This document shows, piece after piece, positions 1 through 7,331 of a stretch of 11,585 bases of DNA. Positions within the stretch are counted from its first letter, which is position 1, and the number at the start of each line of letters is the position of its first letter. The translations under genes and the position numbers were made by a program. Location: NCBI GenBank assembly GCA_030671985.1, contig DAOVHI010000035.1:1-11585 (forward strand), written 5' to 3'. The notes under the pieces were generated by a model. The model saw nothing but the letters and a program-made list of their open reading frames with translations, was not told where the DNA came from and did not search any database. The stretch is from a bacterium (lineage in GTDB: Bacteria > JAHJDO01).

Positions 1-1943
1 ATGTTATTCAAAAGCTTCCCATCGCCAACCGAAAAACTGAATTTATTAGTGCTGTCTTTATTCAGTAAAAATCCGCTTGATGAAGAGGATACTAATTTTC
101 CCACAATTCCTTGATCTGCGCCGTCTGCCTCGCTTTTCACCCATGCTTCAACCGTAATATTTCCTGAGCTCACCAAACTTGTTGAATGAGAAATTCCAAC
201 ATAATCCCCTGTCCCGTCAAAGTGAATACACTTTCCAAATACCCCATACTGTGACCATGCCGCATCATTATAAATTGTTCCGTCGTTGTCATATATTGAA
301 GAATCATGGGCAGTCGTTGATACCGGATCATCATCTAGATTATCAAAATGCCATAGACCCACCGGATTTCCGCCAAGGATGCTTGAGGTTGTCTGTGTCT
401 TGAAGCGTACCTGCGTTCCCCGCGAATCCTGCCATATCTCATATGCCGTTTTTGCGCGGCTGTAGACTGCGACTTCGTCAATTAAGCCGTTGAATTCTCG
501 TCCAATTTTAAAACTATTAGAATTTGAAGCTATCACTGCGTCAGTATCATGGGTTACCTCCTCGACGCCATTTACATAAAGCTTCATCTCGTCCGTGCCG
601 CCTGCGTCTTTATCGTAAGTTAAAGAGATATGATTCCATCCCGGAGAAACTGCGCTGGAAATTACCTGCCCGTTTATGTGGACGGCGGCGGTTGTTAAGG
701 TTGCTCCAATCCCATAACTTCCTTCTTTTGAGATATTTACCTCCGGATGGCTGGGAACGCCATAACTTACTTCAACCTTGACATAATGAGTTCTAAGCCA
801 TCTGGAAGGTCCCGGGTTACATGATGTTCCTAAAACATAGAGAAAGCCGGAGCCATCTACATACTTAGTTAGATCTGTAGTTAAGGTTCCTTGATAAGTG
901 TGTTTTATATTACCATTAAGAAAGCTATCAATTTGTACCCACTGGGTGCCATCAAAATCCCAGATATATAAAAAAGACTCATAAGAAGTATGCTCATCGT
1001 GAGCAACCCATGTAGCCTGAATTTGGGTGATGTTATCCTCAGCTTCAGTTATGGTAAATTCGAAACGATGGTATTTGATATCATGGCTATCACCTGCTTC
1101 ATCATAGCTGGCATCATCAAACGCAATATTAGCCAATGCGGTGTCGTTTAACGCAGTTTCAGTTCCCGGAACCAAGTTTGCAATATTGGTTAAATCACTG
1201 CATCGCCACCCCCATTTATCCGTGTCTGCGCCGTCGGAACTAAATTCATAGACGGTAGAAGATGAAGCTGTAGCTGATAAGGAATTCACCCACGCCTCAA
1301 TCGTAATTGCATCGGTGATATTATTTAGACTCGTTGAACTGGGAACATTAACATAACCACCGAGTCCGTCAAAGTATAATGCGCTCTGAAACACTGCTGA
1401 ATCATCCGACGCTTGTTCCCACCAACTGCCGTGGACAACGCCTGTGTTGCAATTTGCGGATTCATCATATACAGCGAAATCATCGGCGCTTGTTCCGCCT
1501 GCTAAATGCTCTCCCTCGTCAAAATGCCAGAGACCCACAAGATCCGTTACCTCGTCCTTTCTCAGCCGTGAATCTCCTCTATCGTATGGATCAGTTAAAG
1601 TACTCCGATTATTCCAGTCTATTGTTTTCCACACAACAAGCGAACCCGCATCATAAGTGGAGGAAAGCAGCACACCTGTGTCGTAATAGTCACTCTCTTT
1701 AACAATTGATATCTGTCCTGGTACAGCATTATCAATATTGACATCTGTATCGTAGCGCTCAGTGCCGTTAACCCAGATACACTGCGAATCCCCGCCAACC
1801 CAGTCGGTCTGGGTCCAGTCGGCATGGGCAGGAACGGTGAAGGCAAAGAACAGACAGATAAGGCATCTTTGAACCCACGATTTAAATCGTGGGTTCAGTG
1901 GGTTCATTTGGACATTTGAATTTTGAATTTTGTCATTTATCAT
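1..1943 (-). CDS. Large secreted LamG-like (concanavalin A-like lectin) protein, C-terminus beyond window
   Basis: The frame is open from the ATG at 1943 to the left edge: 647 codons with no stop, read triplet by triplet. A GGAGG lies 9 nt before the ATG and an in-frame stop lies just upstream. Residues 26-41 form a Sec signal peptide (RCLICLFFAF, then VPAHA before DW). Two LamG-like modules are visible. The first starts at GLWHFDE (about 137) and ends after LIDEVAVYSRA (about 486-497). The second starts at GLWHFDN (about 529) and continues beyond the window. The first is interrupted at about 228-394 by another beta-rich domain (DKWGW near 242, YVKVEVSYG near 394). LamG folds typically bind glycans or surface proteins; the ligand here is unknown. 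The gene follows gspK and has its own sigma-54-type promoter, so it is probably co-regulated with the pseudopilins. Residues 1-25 look repeat-derived. Whether it is a T2SS cargo or a cell-surface adhesin cannot be decided from the sequence. Confidence 0.88.
   Translation of the reverse strand, partial: MINDKIQNSNVQMNPLNPRFKSWVQRCLICLFFAFTVPAHADWTQTDWVGGDSQCIWVNGTERYDTDVNIDNAVPGQISIVKESDYYDTGVLLSSTYDAGSLVVWKTIDWNNRSTLTDPYDRGDSRLRKDEVTDLVGLWHFDEGEHLAGGTSADDFAVYDESANCNTGVVHGSWWEQASDDSAVFQSALYFDGLGGYVNVPSSTSLNNITDAITIEAWVNSLSATASSSTVYEFSSDGADTDKWGWRCSDLTNIANLVPGTETALNDTALANIAFDDASYDEAGDSHDIKYHRFEFTITEAEDNITQIQATWVAHDEHTSYESFLYIWDFDGTQWVQIDSFLNGNIKHTYQGTLTTDLTKYVDGSGFLYVLGTSCNPGPSRWLRTHYVKVEVSYGVPSHPEVNISKEGSYGIGATLTTAAVHINGQVISSAVSPGWNHISLTYDKDAGGTDEMKLYVNGVEEVTHDTDAVIASNSNSFKIGREFNGLIDEVAVYSRAKTAYEIWQDSRGTQVRFKTQTTSSILGGNPVGLWHFDNLDDDPVSTTAHDSSIYDNDGTIYNDAAWSQYGVFGKCIHFDGTGDYVGISHSTSLVSSGNITVEAWVKSEADGADQGIVGKLVSSSSSGFLLNKDSTNKFSFSVGDGKLLNN
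1870..1897. repeat. 28-bp perfect palindrome inside the signal-peptide region of the LamG gene
   Basis: Each arm reads TGAACCCACGATTT on the plus strand, meeting at a TTTAAA centre, and the palindrome is perfect over 28 bases. A partial extra copy (GGGTTCAGTGGGTTC) abuts it at 1891-1905. It is translated as NPRFKSWVQ, residues 17-25, just before the hydrophobic part of the signal peptide. It resembles the palindrome at 8701-8732 in size, TTTAAA centre and GAAC/GTTC ends. Confidence 0.8.
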
Positions 1944-1952
1944 TTTTCCTTT

Positions 1953-1957
1953 CCTCC
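1953..1957 (-). promoter_or_regulatory. Ribosome binding site of the LamG gene
   Basis: GGAGG on the minus strand lies 9 nt before the ATG at 1943. This fixes the start there rather than at the internal ATG at 1907 (Met13), which has no such site. Confidence 0.75.
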
Positions 1958-1973
1958 GATCCACCTATATAAA

Positions 1974-1992
1974 CAAGCAACTTTCATGCCAA
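1974..1992 (-). promoter_or_regulatory. Sigma-54 (-24/-12) promoter of the LamG gene
   Basis: The minus strand reads TTTGGCATGAAAGTTGCTTG. GG (1990-1989) and GC (1978-1977) are separated by exactly 10 nt. It matches the sigma-54 consensus TGGCACG-N4-TTGCW with one mismatch (C to T). The predicted transcription start is near 1965, giving an untranslated leader of about 20 nt with the GGAGG. A near-identical site precedes the pseudopilin operon, and a sigma-54 activator gene lies in the same window. Confidence 0.75.
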
Positions 1993-1993
1993 A

Positions 1994-2032
1994 CAACTCA
2001 TCCCCCACCCCCTTCTCTTGACAAAGAAGGGG
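1994..2032. repeat. Family A palindromic repeat, short copy after gspK
   Basis: This copy shows the CAACTCATCCCC end of the family followed by one hairpin: CCCCTTCT at 2009-2016 pairs with AGAAGGGG at 2025-2032 over an 8-nt loop. It lies between the gspK stop and the -24 element of the LamG promoter. It has no T-tract on the transcribed side, so it is not a convincing intrinsic terminator, although the hairpin could still affect the gspK mRNA end. Confidence 0.75.
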
Positions 2033-2040
2033 TGCTTTCC

Positions 2041-5000
2041 TTATCTTTCATAAATAACCGTAATTTTCTTCTCTCCGAGTACTTCATCATCAACATCAAA
2101 GATCCTGTTGCCATTCTTATCCAAAATTGACTGACCTGTACAGATTATCTTGAACACATTTGATTTTGTTGTAATGAGATTGGAGATGGGTTGAAAATTT
2201 GTAGTGCCTATATTATCTACTCCTCCACTAGCTGCTGAAGGAAGAATTTCACCAATAGATTTAAATGGTCTATTTGCAAGAAAATCGGGCGCATTTGTAG
2301 CACCTACCCCTTGCAGTCCCTGAAGCACAGGCGTGTCCGCTGTATTTATATTTATTCTTCCATAAGTTTTTGAAGCCGGCGTGAGCAGGATATAATCAAA
2401 AAACACCGAGTCCGCGCTTGAAGCGTCTGCTAGAATAGCAACGCTCAAAGTGGTATCCGATATTGCAACCTGTCCATATTTAGCACCGTAATCTGAGCTT
2501 GGAGTAATAAGCGCGGAGTCATTGCCAACCCTTACCCTCATTGTTCCGCCTTCTCTGCCGTAAACATACATGATATATGTATCCGCTTCAAATCTGTCTC
2601 TTGTTGTGTACCATGTCCATGTATCCTCCTGTGCTGAAGCGGAATCAGATGCCCTAAACCAATATAATTCACCAATAATGCTCTTCCCGAACTTACGCTC
2701 TATTTCACCTGATAAATCACTTATCTTTTCTGGAGAGCCCCAATTTGCGTTTGTATGATCCGCAAACTCCGCGTCAAGCCGTCTTCCAGAAACAGTGATA
2801 CTATCCGCAATATTCCTTATCCTATCCTCAATATTACCAATAGTTTCCCATTCGGTAGTTTTACTGTAGGATACATCCGCTATTTCGCCTATATTTGCGA
2901 ATGGAAAATTTTTCACATTAACACTGCCTCCTGAAAAATTGCCGACGTTTACTGCGGCAGGACTTCCTCTGTCTGATAAAGAATCTGAAGCATTTTGGTG
3001 TATCAACCAGCTGTCAAATATGCCTGAATCATTTAAGACATCCACTCCTCCAGCTACTCCCATAAAAGCAGGGTCATTTCTTTCCATAGAATAAAACTCA
3101 TATTCCTGCACTATCTGACTATCCCATAGAACCTGATCTACAATATGACCCGCTGGATTAGCTATTCCTCCGCTTATTGTTGATTCAATGGGTCCGTCAT
3201 AGAGCCGCAGAGGGCTGTCAATGAGAACCGTATCGGAAAGAATATCGTCCAAAGCGGATAAATTAAGCAGTTGATAAACATTACCTGTAGGGCCACCAAA
3301 CCATGTGTTTTCAACAGAAATTCCGTCGCTGTTAGAATCCCCCTTATCTATAGCAAGAACGGCATAAGCGCCTGCTCCTATACTTACATTTGGTATTGTT
3401 CCAACCTGACCGTTTGGAAATTCAAGTCTCCAGCCGCCTATGTTAATATCGTTCTCAGAGATATTCACAAGCTCAACATATTCGCAGTCAGGTGATTGAG
3501 AAAGGTCAACGCGGTACCATGAAACAGGACTTTCTGTTGGCAGTTTTTTGGAGATAATATTGATCTTAAATGTGCCTCCTCCAGATATTACTACCGTATC
3601 TGCCGTAGAGGTATCGGATAACCATACATTGAAATGCGTGTCCGACCAGATTCCACTATCAGGATAGATCAGATAATCCACTTTTCCTGAGCCATAAACA
3701 TTCACCTTATATGTTCCATCCGGAATTCCCGACCAGCTCCAGATACCGCTGTCGCCGAAATCATCACTTGTCCAAGTATTTCCTGATGGCGCCCATCCAA
3801 CATTAACTTCCGATACAGCAGCAACGCCATCCTTCCTAAACACAGGCCTTACCATAACCTCATTTATTCTTATTCCCTCAACCCCGTAACGGGTAATTAT
3901 GTTGCCGTCTTTATCTTCAACATCAATCCGCGTTGAGCCGCTATCTCGGTCCCTGTAGTCAATTATATTTACTGCCATCTGCGCAAGCTCTTCCGTTGTA
4001 TAAGCATTTGGACCTTCCCAGTATTCGCACGCGTCCCTCAGAATTGAATACAACTCCATTGCAGAACTTACAGCGTTAATATTCATTCGCATCAGCCCTG
4101 AATCTGTGAGATTTTTATCAGACGAGTAGGTTGTGATGTATGAATCAAACCTAGCATATTCATCGCCATCTATCCCTGCAAGAGAAACAACTTCGGCAGG
4201 AGTCAGATAAGATGTGTCTGCTCTGAGATCGTCTGTAGGGTTAATGTATGGACTGGCAATATAAAACTCTGCAGGATCATCTACTCCTTCATTAAGTTCA
4301 TCAGTTGAATTATCTCCATCATTATCTATTCCGTCATTATTCAGAACAACGCTGTCATGATTATCATCATCGGTGGTAGGGTCTCCTTCACAAACCCCCG
4401 GCGAATCATCATTCCCATAACGCGCATCTAAAATATCGCCTGCGTCTGATGTGGTGAATATTTTATCAAGTCTTATTTCTCGCGTTGTCCAGCCGTCTTC
4501 GCCGTAAGAAGTCCCTGCACTATTTATATTTATCTTGCCCGACTCATCAATGACCAGAACAGCGTATCTTCCAATCAGACGTCCTTGTGAATCCATTAGA
4601 TTTATCCATCGGGAATCTGCTCCGTCAACTGCAGCCGGCGCATTTGTTGAAATCACATTGGCATCATTGCTTATACACGAATCTGCCGTTAAGCTTTCAG
4701 TAGAATCAATTCCAAAGAGTGAGGAATCGTAACCCCAATCATCCTCGTACCAGTCATATCCTTCATACATGCAGTAATCACCTGATTCATTATTAGACGG
4801 ATCGCCGTCCTTCTTTAGAACACCGATTGCATGCTGAATACCTGCTTTCGCAACATAGTCTGCCTTTACTCCAGTCATATAATTGGCTGCCGCGCGCTGA
4901 TCCATTATCATGCTGTATGAAAAAGCCGCAGCAATAGAGGCAAGAACAGCCATGATCGAGACAACAAGGATGAGGGCTATTCCGGATTGATTACAACTCA

Positions 5001-5094
5001 TCCACTTGCCCCTTCTCTTGACAAAGAAGGGGAACACTCCCTCTCTTTTCAAGAGAGGGTTAGGGTGAGTTAATTCATAATTAATAATTTTCAT
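2041..5094 (-). CDS. gspK: Oversized GspK-like minor pseudopilin with lamin-tail and beta-sandwich insertions
   Basis: This is a likely pseudopilus-tip subunit. The hydrophobic helix GIALILVVSIMAVL (residues 38-51) has no Glu at position +5, as is normal for GspK. GspK-type segments follow: ESGKININSA (184-193), NIIDYRDRD (376-384) and INTADTPVLQGLQGVG (916-931) with ANRPFKSIGEI. At 1017 aa it is about three times the usual GspK length of roughly 320. The extra mass includes a lamin-tail-like domain (INEVM near 410; EYVELVNISENDINIGGWRLE from 538), a beta-rich insert (about 430-535), a second beta-rich insert (about 810-905) and an acidic DGIDNDGDNSTDE loop (254-266) that may bind calcium. 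The chosen ATG overlaps the gspJ stop (ATGA) and follows GGAGCGGA. The first 31 residues are encoded by a family A repeat. The alternative start at 5001 (MSCNQSG) gives a normal short prepilin leader. Confidence 0.85.
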   Translation of the reverse strand: MKIINYELTHPNPLLKREGVFPFFVKRRGKWMSCNQSGIALILVVSIMAVLASIAAAFSYSMIMDQRAAANYMTGVKADYVAKAGIQHAIGVLKKDGDPSNNESGDYCMYEGYDWYEDDWGYDSSLFGIDSTESLTADSCISNDANVISTNAPAAVDGADSRWINLMDSQGRLIGRYAVLVIDESGKININSAGTSYGEDGWTTREIRLDKIFTTSDAGDILDARYGNDDSPGVCEGDPTTDDDNHDSVVLNNDGIDNDGDNSTDELNEGVDDPAEFYIASPYINPTDDLRADTSYLTPAEVVSLAGIDGDEYARFDSYITTYSSDKNLTDSGLMRMNINAVSSAMELYSILRDACEYWEGPNAYTTEELAQMAVNIIDYRDRDSGSTRIDVEDKDGNIITRYGVEGIRINEVMVRPVFRKDGVAAVSEVNVGWAPSGNTWTSDDFGDSGIWSWSGIPDGTYKVNVYGSGKVDYLIYPDSGIWSDTHFNVWLSDTSTADTVVISGGGTFKINIISKKLPTESPVSWYRVDLSQSPDCEYVELVNISENDINIGGWRLEFPNGQVGTIPNVSIGAGAYAVLAIDKGDSNSDGISVENTWFGGPTGNVYQLLNLSALDDILSDTVLIDSPLRLYDGPIESTISGGIANPAGHIVDQVLWDSQIVQEYEFYSMERNDPAFMGVAGGVDVLNDSGIFDSWLIHQNASDSLSDRGSPAAVNVGNFSGGSVNVKNFPFANIGEIADVSYSKTTEWETIGNIEDRIRNIADSITVSGRRLDAEFADHTNANWGSPEKISDLSGEIERKFGKSIIGELYWFRASDSASAQEDTWTWYTTRDRFEADTYIMYVYGREGGTMRVRVGNDSALITPSSDYGAKYGQVAISDTTLSVAILADASSADSVFFDYILLTPASKTYGRININTADTPVLQGLQGVGATNAPDFLANRPFKSIGEILPSAASGGVDNIGTTNFQPISNLITTKSNVFKIICTGQSILDKNGNRIFDVDDEVLGEKKITVIYER
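4996..5071. repeat. Family A palindromic repeat, full copy at the 5' end of gspK
   Basis: The ends are inverted: AACTCATCC near 4996 and GGGTGAGTTA near 5063-5072. It contains two hairpins. CCCCTTCT pairs with AGAAGGGG (about 5009-5032). CCCTCTCTT (5039-5047) pairs with AAGAGAGGG (5051-5059) over 3 nt. Read in gspK frame it encodes LTHPNPLLKREG and VFPFFVKRRGK. Its inner end supplies ATGAGTTG, the possible alternative start. Confidence 0.85.
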
Positions 5095-5891
5095 TCCGCT
5101 CCCGGCATAAATACAGTAGTTTCAAAAGTCTGAGTATCTTCTCTTGCTTCTTCATCACGTGTTCGAAGAACTATCTTTATCTTTTTTGGTAAACCGTCAG
5201 CAGTTCCGTCAGCAAGATACAAATCTGCCAAAGAATCCCAAGTTCCGGGAGAAGAATCTGCCTCAGCAGCATCGCCATAATAATAATAAAACTGAAGATC
5301 TACGACTGCAATGCCAAGTGAACTGCTTGTGCCTGTGTCATAAACAAAATCAATTTTATTACTAGTGCCAACTGCATAATGACGCATGATTTCTGTATCT
5401 CCTCTTATCCAGTATCCTAACTCACACATATCAGACGCGGTGGTATTTGAGGGATCTATTAAATTAGATGTTGAGTATATAGGAGCTACAAAGAATAACT
5501 CATCTCTCGTACTACCTGTTTTTATCCAAGCCGCTGTTTCATCATTTAGTCCAAGCATGTATATTTTTCTTGCTTCATTTACCATTGCGCAGGAGATCTC
5601 TCTTGACATCATACCAAGAATCGCTCTTGCATTCTGATACCGCTCCATTCTTACATTGCCCTTTGTCCATGAATCGGTACCGCCTTTGAATATAGAGTAA
5701 ATACCTGTTATCAGTAAAGCCAGAACCAGTGTTGATATCATAATTTCGATGAGAGTGAAAGCACGGCAACTCATCCCCCTACCCCCTTCTCTTGACAAAG
5801 AAGGGGTAAATATTCCCTCTCCTTTTCCCTCTCTGTCAAGAGAGGGTAGGGTGAGTTTGAGAGAATTAGAGTGAGTTAATTTATTTAACAT
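5091..5891 (-). CDS. gspJ: GspJ-like minor pseudopilin
   Basis: The prepilin site is A|FTLIE (Glu at +5), followed by the hydrophobic helix IMISTLVLALLITGIYSIF. Family signals then follow: AILGMMSREIS after the helix, ELGYWIRGD in the middle, and LPKKIKIVLRTRDE near the C-terminus. GspJ subunits join GspI and GspK at the pseudopilus tip. The start at 5891 overlaps the end of gspI (stop at 5881-5883) and gives a 44-residue leader before the cleavage site, most of it encoded by a family A repeat (LTLPSLDREGKGEG...). The alternative ATG at 5774 (MSCRA|FTLIE, 227 aa) gives a leader of ordinary length. It is preceded by the G-rich run GAAGGGGGTAGGGGG, and both the ATG and this run come from the repeat. 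The frame is open from both, so I kept the coupled upstream start but consider 5774 equally likely. Confidence 0.88.
   Translation of the reverse strand: MLNKLTHSNSLKLTLPSLDREGKGEGIFTPSLSREGGRGMSCRAFTLIEIMISTLVLALLITGIYSIFKGGTDSWTKGNVRMERYQNARAILGMMSREISCAMVNEARKIYMLGLNDETAAWIKTGSTRDELFFVAPIYSTSNLIDPSNTTASDMCELGYWIRGDTEIMRHYAVGTSNKIDFVYDTGTSSSLGIAVVDLQFYYYYGDAAEADSSPGTWDSLADLYLADGTADGLPKKIKIVLRTRDEEAREDTQTFETTVFMPGAE
5768..5857. repeat. Family A palindromic repeat, full copy at the 5' end of gspJ
   Basis: CAACTCATCCCC at one end and GGGTGAGTTTG at the other form the inverted termini. The two hairpins are CCCCTTCT (5783-5790) with AGAAGGGG (5799-5806), and CCCTCTCT (5827-5834) with AGAGAGGG (5839-5846). 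It adds in-frame codons to the leader of gspJ and supplies its alternative ATG at 5774. A further GTGAGTTAAT follows at about 5870-5880. Confidence 0.85.
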
Positions 5892-6300
5892 AACTCGTTA
5901 CGAACTCCTCAATTTTAGTATCTGCTCCACAATTGGAATAAATAGCCAAAGTAACGTGATATAAATTATCTATATTATTGTGATTTTGCGAAATTATGAA
6001 ACTCCACGAAAAGTTCTCATACGGAGAAGAAAAAAAGTGATCTGAAGCAGTTAATGCCGAATACGTAACTAAATCGCTAACATCATTAGCGTTCATATAC
6101 TCATACTCGGTCTCATCATATTTTTTTTGCTCTATATCGCTCATCTTCTGCTGACCGAGAAATGCCATTATCGTGTGATCTCCTGCACGCTTGCTTGCCT
6201 TGAGCCCTACAGGGAACATCTGAATAAGCCCAAGAAGAGCGATACCCATAATAGCCATCGCAATAACAAGTTCAAGAAGGCTGAATGCTCTATTTCTCAT
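5881..6300 (-). CDS. gspI: GspI/PilV-like minor pseudopilin
   Basis: A 139-aa prepilin begins MRNRA|FSLLELVIAMAIMGIA: a basic leader, cleavage after Ala, Glu at +5 and a single hydrophobic helix (about residues 6-28) serving as membrane anchor and filament core. The family usually has about 120-140 residues, so the length fits. The helix is followed by MFPVGLKASKRAGDHTIMAFLGQQKM, similar to the alpha-helical spine of GspI/PilV proteins, where residues contact GspJ and GspK. Its ATG overlaps the stop of the preceding gspH-like gene (ATGA), showing tight translational coupling. The assignment to GspI rests on gene order H-I-J-K and on the N-terminus. The C-terminal part is not distinctive. Confidence 0.82.
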   Translation of the reverse strand: MRNRAFSLLELVIAMAIMGIALLGLIQMFPVGLKASKRAGDHTIMAFLGQQKMSDIEQKKYDETEYEYMNANDVSDLVTYSALTASDHFFSSPYENFSWSFIISQNHNNIDNLYHVTLAIYSNCGADTKIEEFVTSYVK

Positions 6301-6827
6301 CGGTATGTCCTCACACGACCTGTAGTATTTAATATTGTTATATATGAAGTATCATTTCTATTAATATCACTAATTTCAATTGTTCTGGATGCCGATGCTC
6401 CTCCTGTCGGATTAAACCAAATATATTTCACATTAACACCTGCCGAATCTGAATCATTGGGAAATGGAATAATATCCCACTCATCCAAAGTCCCATTGTC
6501 TGTCATAATTATTGTCTTAGGCAAAGTTTTCCAGTTGGTTACAGAACCTCCCTCATCATAGCCATCTGGGTCCCAATAAATCTTCACTGCGTATCCACTG
6601 TTATTTATATCCATATTAAAAAGAACTGCGCAATTTTTTCGCTTTGTTATTGCATGACTGCGCGCAGTGTGGAGGGCGGAAACAACTGTTTGCGCTCCGC
6701 TTTTAATCCTGGAATTTCTCGTAAACTGGACAAAAGAAGGGGCTGCCGCAACAAACATAATGCCCATGATCGCAAGCACTATCATTAATTCCACTGCTGT
6801 GAAACCCAACATTCTTTTATTTGCCAT
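6297..6827 (-). CDS. gspH: GspH/FimT-like minor pseudopilin
   Basis: The 176-aa prepilin starts MANKRMLG|FTAVELMIVLAIMGI, with Glu at +5. GspH/FimT features follow: PSFVQFTRNSRIKSGAQTVVSALHTARSHAITKRKN, which is the helical spine with the typical L..AR..A..R pattern, then a beta-rich domain ending YIWFNPTGG and ITILNTTGRVR, the usual C-terminal signature. I chose the ATG at 6827, which directly follows the stop of the upstream gspG-like gene and has GGAG 11 nt before it. A GTG at 6854 is in frame but would add residues unlike a prepilin leader. Minor pseudopilin H links the tip complex to the filament shaft. The gene ends in an ATGA overlap with gspI. Confidence 0.85.
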   Translation of the reverse strand: MANKRMLGFTAVELMIVLAIMGIMFVAAAPSFVQFTRNSRIKSGAQTVVSALHTARSHAITKRKNCAVLFNMDINNSGYAVKIYWDPDGYDEGGSVTNWKTLPKTIIMTDNGTLDEWDIIPFPNDSDSAGVNVKYIWFNPTGGASASRTIEISDINRNDTSYITILNTTGRVRTYR

Positions 6828-6829
6828 TC

Positions 6830-7321
6830 TTAGTTTGTCTCCGTATCCCAACACGCTATGTCATCATTAGGAGTACCAAGTGGAGCCTTATTTTTTCCCC
6901 AAGACCAGAGATCATAACTGCGATCTTCAAGCGGATTATCGTAATCGGCTGGGGTACCTCCCGGGGCAATATATCTGTATTTCATACCATAAGGGTCATT
7001 CGGAATATCCTTGGAAAGATACAATCCACGCCCGTTGGTTCCAACGGCTTGTAACATCCTTTGCAGATCATCTATGTTGTCATCGGCGTCACTAGATAAA
7101 TCTTCTCCACCCGCATTGCCATCACCTGGATACACTCCATAATCCATCTGATACATTGCAAGGGCGCTTTCAAGACTGTTGATATCCGCTCTCGCTCGTA
7201 TCTTCTTAGCCGAATCAATATGCTTCATAAAGTTCGGCATTACAATACCAGCAAGAAGCACAATGATTCCTATTACAACTAAAAGCTCAATGAGTGTGAA
7301 TCCTCTTTTAAATTTTCCCAT
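6830..7321 (-). CDS. gspG: GspG-like major pseudopilin
   Basis: The 163-aa protein starts MGKFKRG|FTLIELLVVIGIIVLLAGIVMPNF, a textbook class III prepilin N-terminus. It continues with KIRARADINSLESALAMYQMDYGVYP, a GspG signature, and then DPYGMKYRYIAPGG and YDLWSWGKNKAPLGTPNDDIACW, which correspond to the DPWG...YD.FS.GADG...DDI.NW calcium-loop region of GspG. The paired Asp of NDDI is kept but the GADG part is changed to GKNK, so calcium binding may differ. It has a strong site, GGAGGG, close to the ATG. The gene begins 10 nt after the shorter pilin-like gene. It is likely the main shaft subunit of the pseudopilus. Confidence 0.88.
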   Translation of the reverse strand: MGKFKRGFTLIELLVVIGIIVLLAGIVMPNFMKHIDSAKKIRARADINSLESALAMYQMDYGVYPGDGNAGGEDLSSDADDNIDDLQRMLQAVGTNGRGLYLSKDIPNDPYGMKYRYIAPGGTPADYDNPLEDRSYDLWSWGKNKAPLGTPNDDIACWDTETN

Positions 7322-7331
7322 AATCCCTCCT

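Noticed and set aside
179-403. Plus-strand open frames across the window, for example 179-403, 524-781, 1379-1702, 6127-6561 and 10820-11029
   Set aside because: They are antisense to well-supported minus-strand genes, have no recognisable protein features and show no convincing ribosome sites.
1619-1846. Minus-strand 75-codon frame within the LamG gene
   Set aside because: It lies in a different frame from the 647-codon signal-peptide/LamG reading frame and has no domain signal.
2009-2032. Rho-independent terminator after gspK
   Set aside because: The stem is strong but no T-tract follows in the transcribed direction, and the same hairpin occurs inside coding regions as part of family A repeats.
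4996-5857. CRISPR array or insertion sequence suggested by repeated hairpins
   Set aside because: The repeats are few, unevenly spaced, lack unique spacers of constant length and have no transposase or cas gene nearby.
6828-6854. Longer start of the gspH-like gene at GTG 6854
   Set aside because: It would overlap the preceding gene by 25 bp and add a leader unlike prepilins; ATG 6827 gives MANKRMLG|FTAVE.
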